Below are positions 63,515 through 64,000 of a DNA stretch of 64,000 bases, piece after piece. Each line of letters starts with the position of its first letter. The first letter of the stretch is position 1. This DNA comes from Arthrobacter ruber. GTDB lineage: Bacteria; Actinomycetota; Actinomycetes; Actinomycetales; Micrococcaceae. Under the pieces are notes generated by a model. It did no database searches, was not told where the DNA came from, and saw only the letters and a program-made list of their open reading frames with translations. The stretch lies in NCBI RefSeq assembly GCF_002954225.1, contig NZ_PPTH01000015.1, positions 186,001 to 250,000 on the forward strand, in the 5' to 3' direction. A program made the position numbers and the translations under genes.

Positions 63515-63763
63515 GTGACGGCGGACAGGGATCGGGACACGGGCACCACGGGGCGCGGCCGGCTGCTTCCCCGGCCGGCGCGCCTGCTCGTGGGCGTCGC
63601 GGTCGCCGTCTTCGCCGCCTCGCTCGGCTTCGTCCTCCTCTATACGACGTCACTCCCACCGGCCCTGTGCATCCTGATCGCGTTCGTGCTCGGTGGAGCG
63701 CAGCTCTACGCCCTGCGCCGCAGCCTCTTCCGCGGCGGCCGGCGGGACCCCACCGGCCCGTGA
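63515..63763 (+). CDS. Small two-TM membrane protein, 82 aa
   Basis: An 82-residue protein with a polar N-terminus (VTADRDRDTGTTGRG), two hydrophobic segments (about 23-42 and 46-64; LLVGVAVAVFAASLGFVLLY, LCILIAFVLGG) and a basic tail (RRSLFRGGRRD). GTG at 63515 has GGAGGAGG 4-9 bases upstream, among the best ribosome sites in the window. Longer in-frame extension is rejected. Function unknown. Confidence 0.7.
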   Translation: MTADRDRDTGTTGRGRLLPRPARLLVGVAVAVFAASLGFVLLYTTSLPPALCILIAFVLGGAQLYALRRSLFRGGRRDPTGP

Positions 63764-63795
63764 CCATCCCGTGACCGTGCCCGGCCGCTGCGTGA

Positions 63796-63801
63796 CAAGA
63801 T
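63796..63801 (+). promoter_or_regulatory. -10 box CAAGAT of the GNAT gene (leaderless)
   Basis: CAAGAT ends 6 bases before the GTG at 63808; no ribosome site. Confidence 0.45.
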
Positions 63802-63807
63802 GGGCCG

Positions 63808-64000
63808 GTGACCACGAATGCCCTCTCCGACGCCCGCACCACCATCCGGCCCATCCAGCCGGGGGACTACGACGACGTCCGCCGCATCACGCGCGCGGCC
63901 TATCTGGAGGCCGGGTACTTCACCGACGAGGGGCACCCCTACATGGCGGTGCTGTCGGACATCGAGCACCGCGTCGAGCACGCCGAGGTCTGGGTGGCCG
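63808..64000 (+). CDS. GNAT acetyltransferase, 3'-truncated by window edge
   Basis: Only the first ~64 residues are present. They start VTTNALSDARTTIRPIQPGD and continue with a GNAT-like N-terminal strand-helix (RPIQPGDYDDVRRITRAAYL; YMAVLSDIEHRV). The family needs the missing acetyl-CoA loop to be sure. Leaderless GTG start. Confidence 0.7.
   Translation, partial: MTTNALSDARTTIRPIQPGDYDDVRRITRAAYLEAGYFTDEGHPYMAVLSDIEHRVEHAEVWVA

Overview
This is a high-GC, gene-dense chromosomal window from an actinobacterium, most likely a member of the Micrococcaceae close to Arthrobacter (inference). The support is strong GC3 bias, an actinobacterial mycothiol-type arsenate reductase, an epsilon subunit of acyl-CoA carboxylase, an LCP protein, and the gene set accA3-maf-accE-accD5-birA-PH protein and punA-lpdA, which is also clustered in mycobacteria. 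I recognise no tRNA, rRNA, CRISPR array, phage or insertion sequence. Both ends cut a gene: an MFS exporter on the left and a GNAT acetyltransferase on the right.

Positions 1-24 kb are the accessory part, rich in transporters and stress functions. In order they are: an MFS exporter with an ArsR/SmtB repressor whose helix alpha5 carries a D-H-H-H metal site; a PAS-ANTAR protein; SulP and NhaA transporters; an LCP cell-wall ligase; an AI-2E family transporter; an alanine/glycine:cation symporter; a DUF421 protein; an ion-channel-like protein; a DUF2254 protein; a BCCT osmolyte transporter; and another MFS. A divergent arsenic island follows at 17.2-21.9 kb: arsR-arsC(mycothiol type)-arsB leftward and arsC(thiol-disulfide type)-flavoprotein rightward, around one palindromic operator. 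A lone histidine kinase closes this part.

Positions 24-50 kb are mostly core metabolism and repair: mfd; nucleoside salvage (deoC, phosphosugar mutase, punA); the flavoprotein quinone reductase lpdA; an MHS-type MFS; a Ser/Thr kinase coupled to a lipoprotein; the acyl-CoA carboxylase subunits accA3 and accD5-accE, with maf, a DUF885 peptidase, a thioesterase and a serpin lipoprotein between them; then a short-chain dehydrogenase. Matching inverted repeats (TTGTAGG-N3-yCTACAr) lie upstream of both accA3 and accD5.

Positions 50-58 kb hold a signalling run in one direction: birA, a PH-domain membrane protein, a class III adenylate cyclase with an Rv1264-like regulatory domain, then a tightly overlapping set of a 41-codon ORF, a PP2C phosphatase, an unrecognised protein, an AAA+ ATPase with a TPR-like N-terminus, and a TPR membrane protein. 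I regard this as the best candidate for an undescribed system. ligA, an inositol-phosphatase-family gene and a DUF2087 gene follow as an overlapping operon, then a GT39-type membrane glycosyltransferase, a small membrane protein and the cut GNAT gene.

A recurrent feature is leaderless initiation: at least a dozen genes have a TANNNT-like -10 box 6-7 bases before an ATG or GTG and no Shine-Dalgarno sequence. Start codons were chosen with this in mind.
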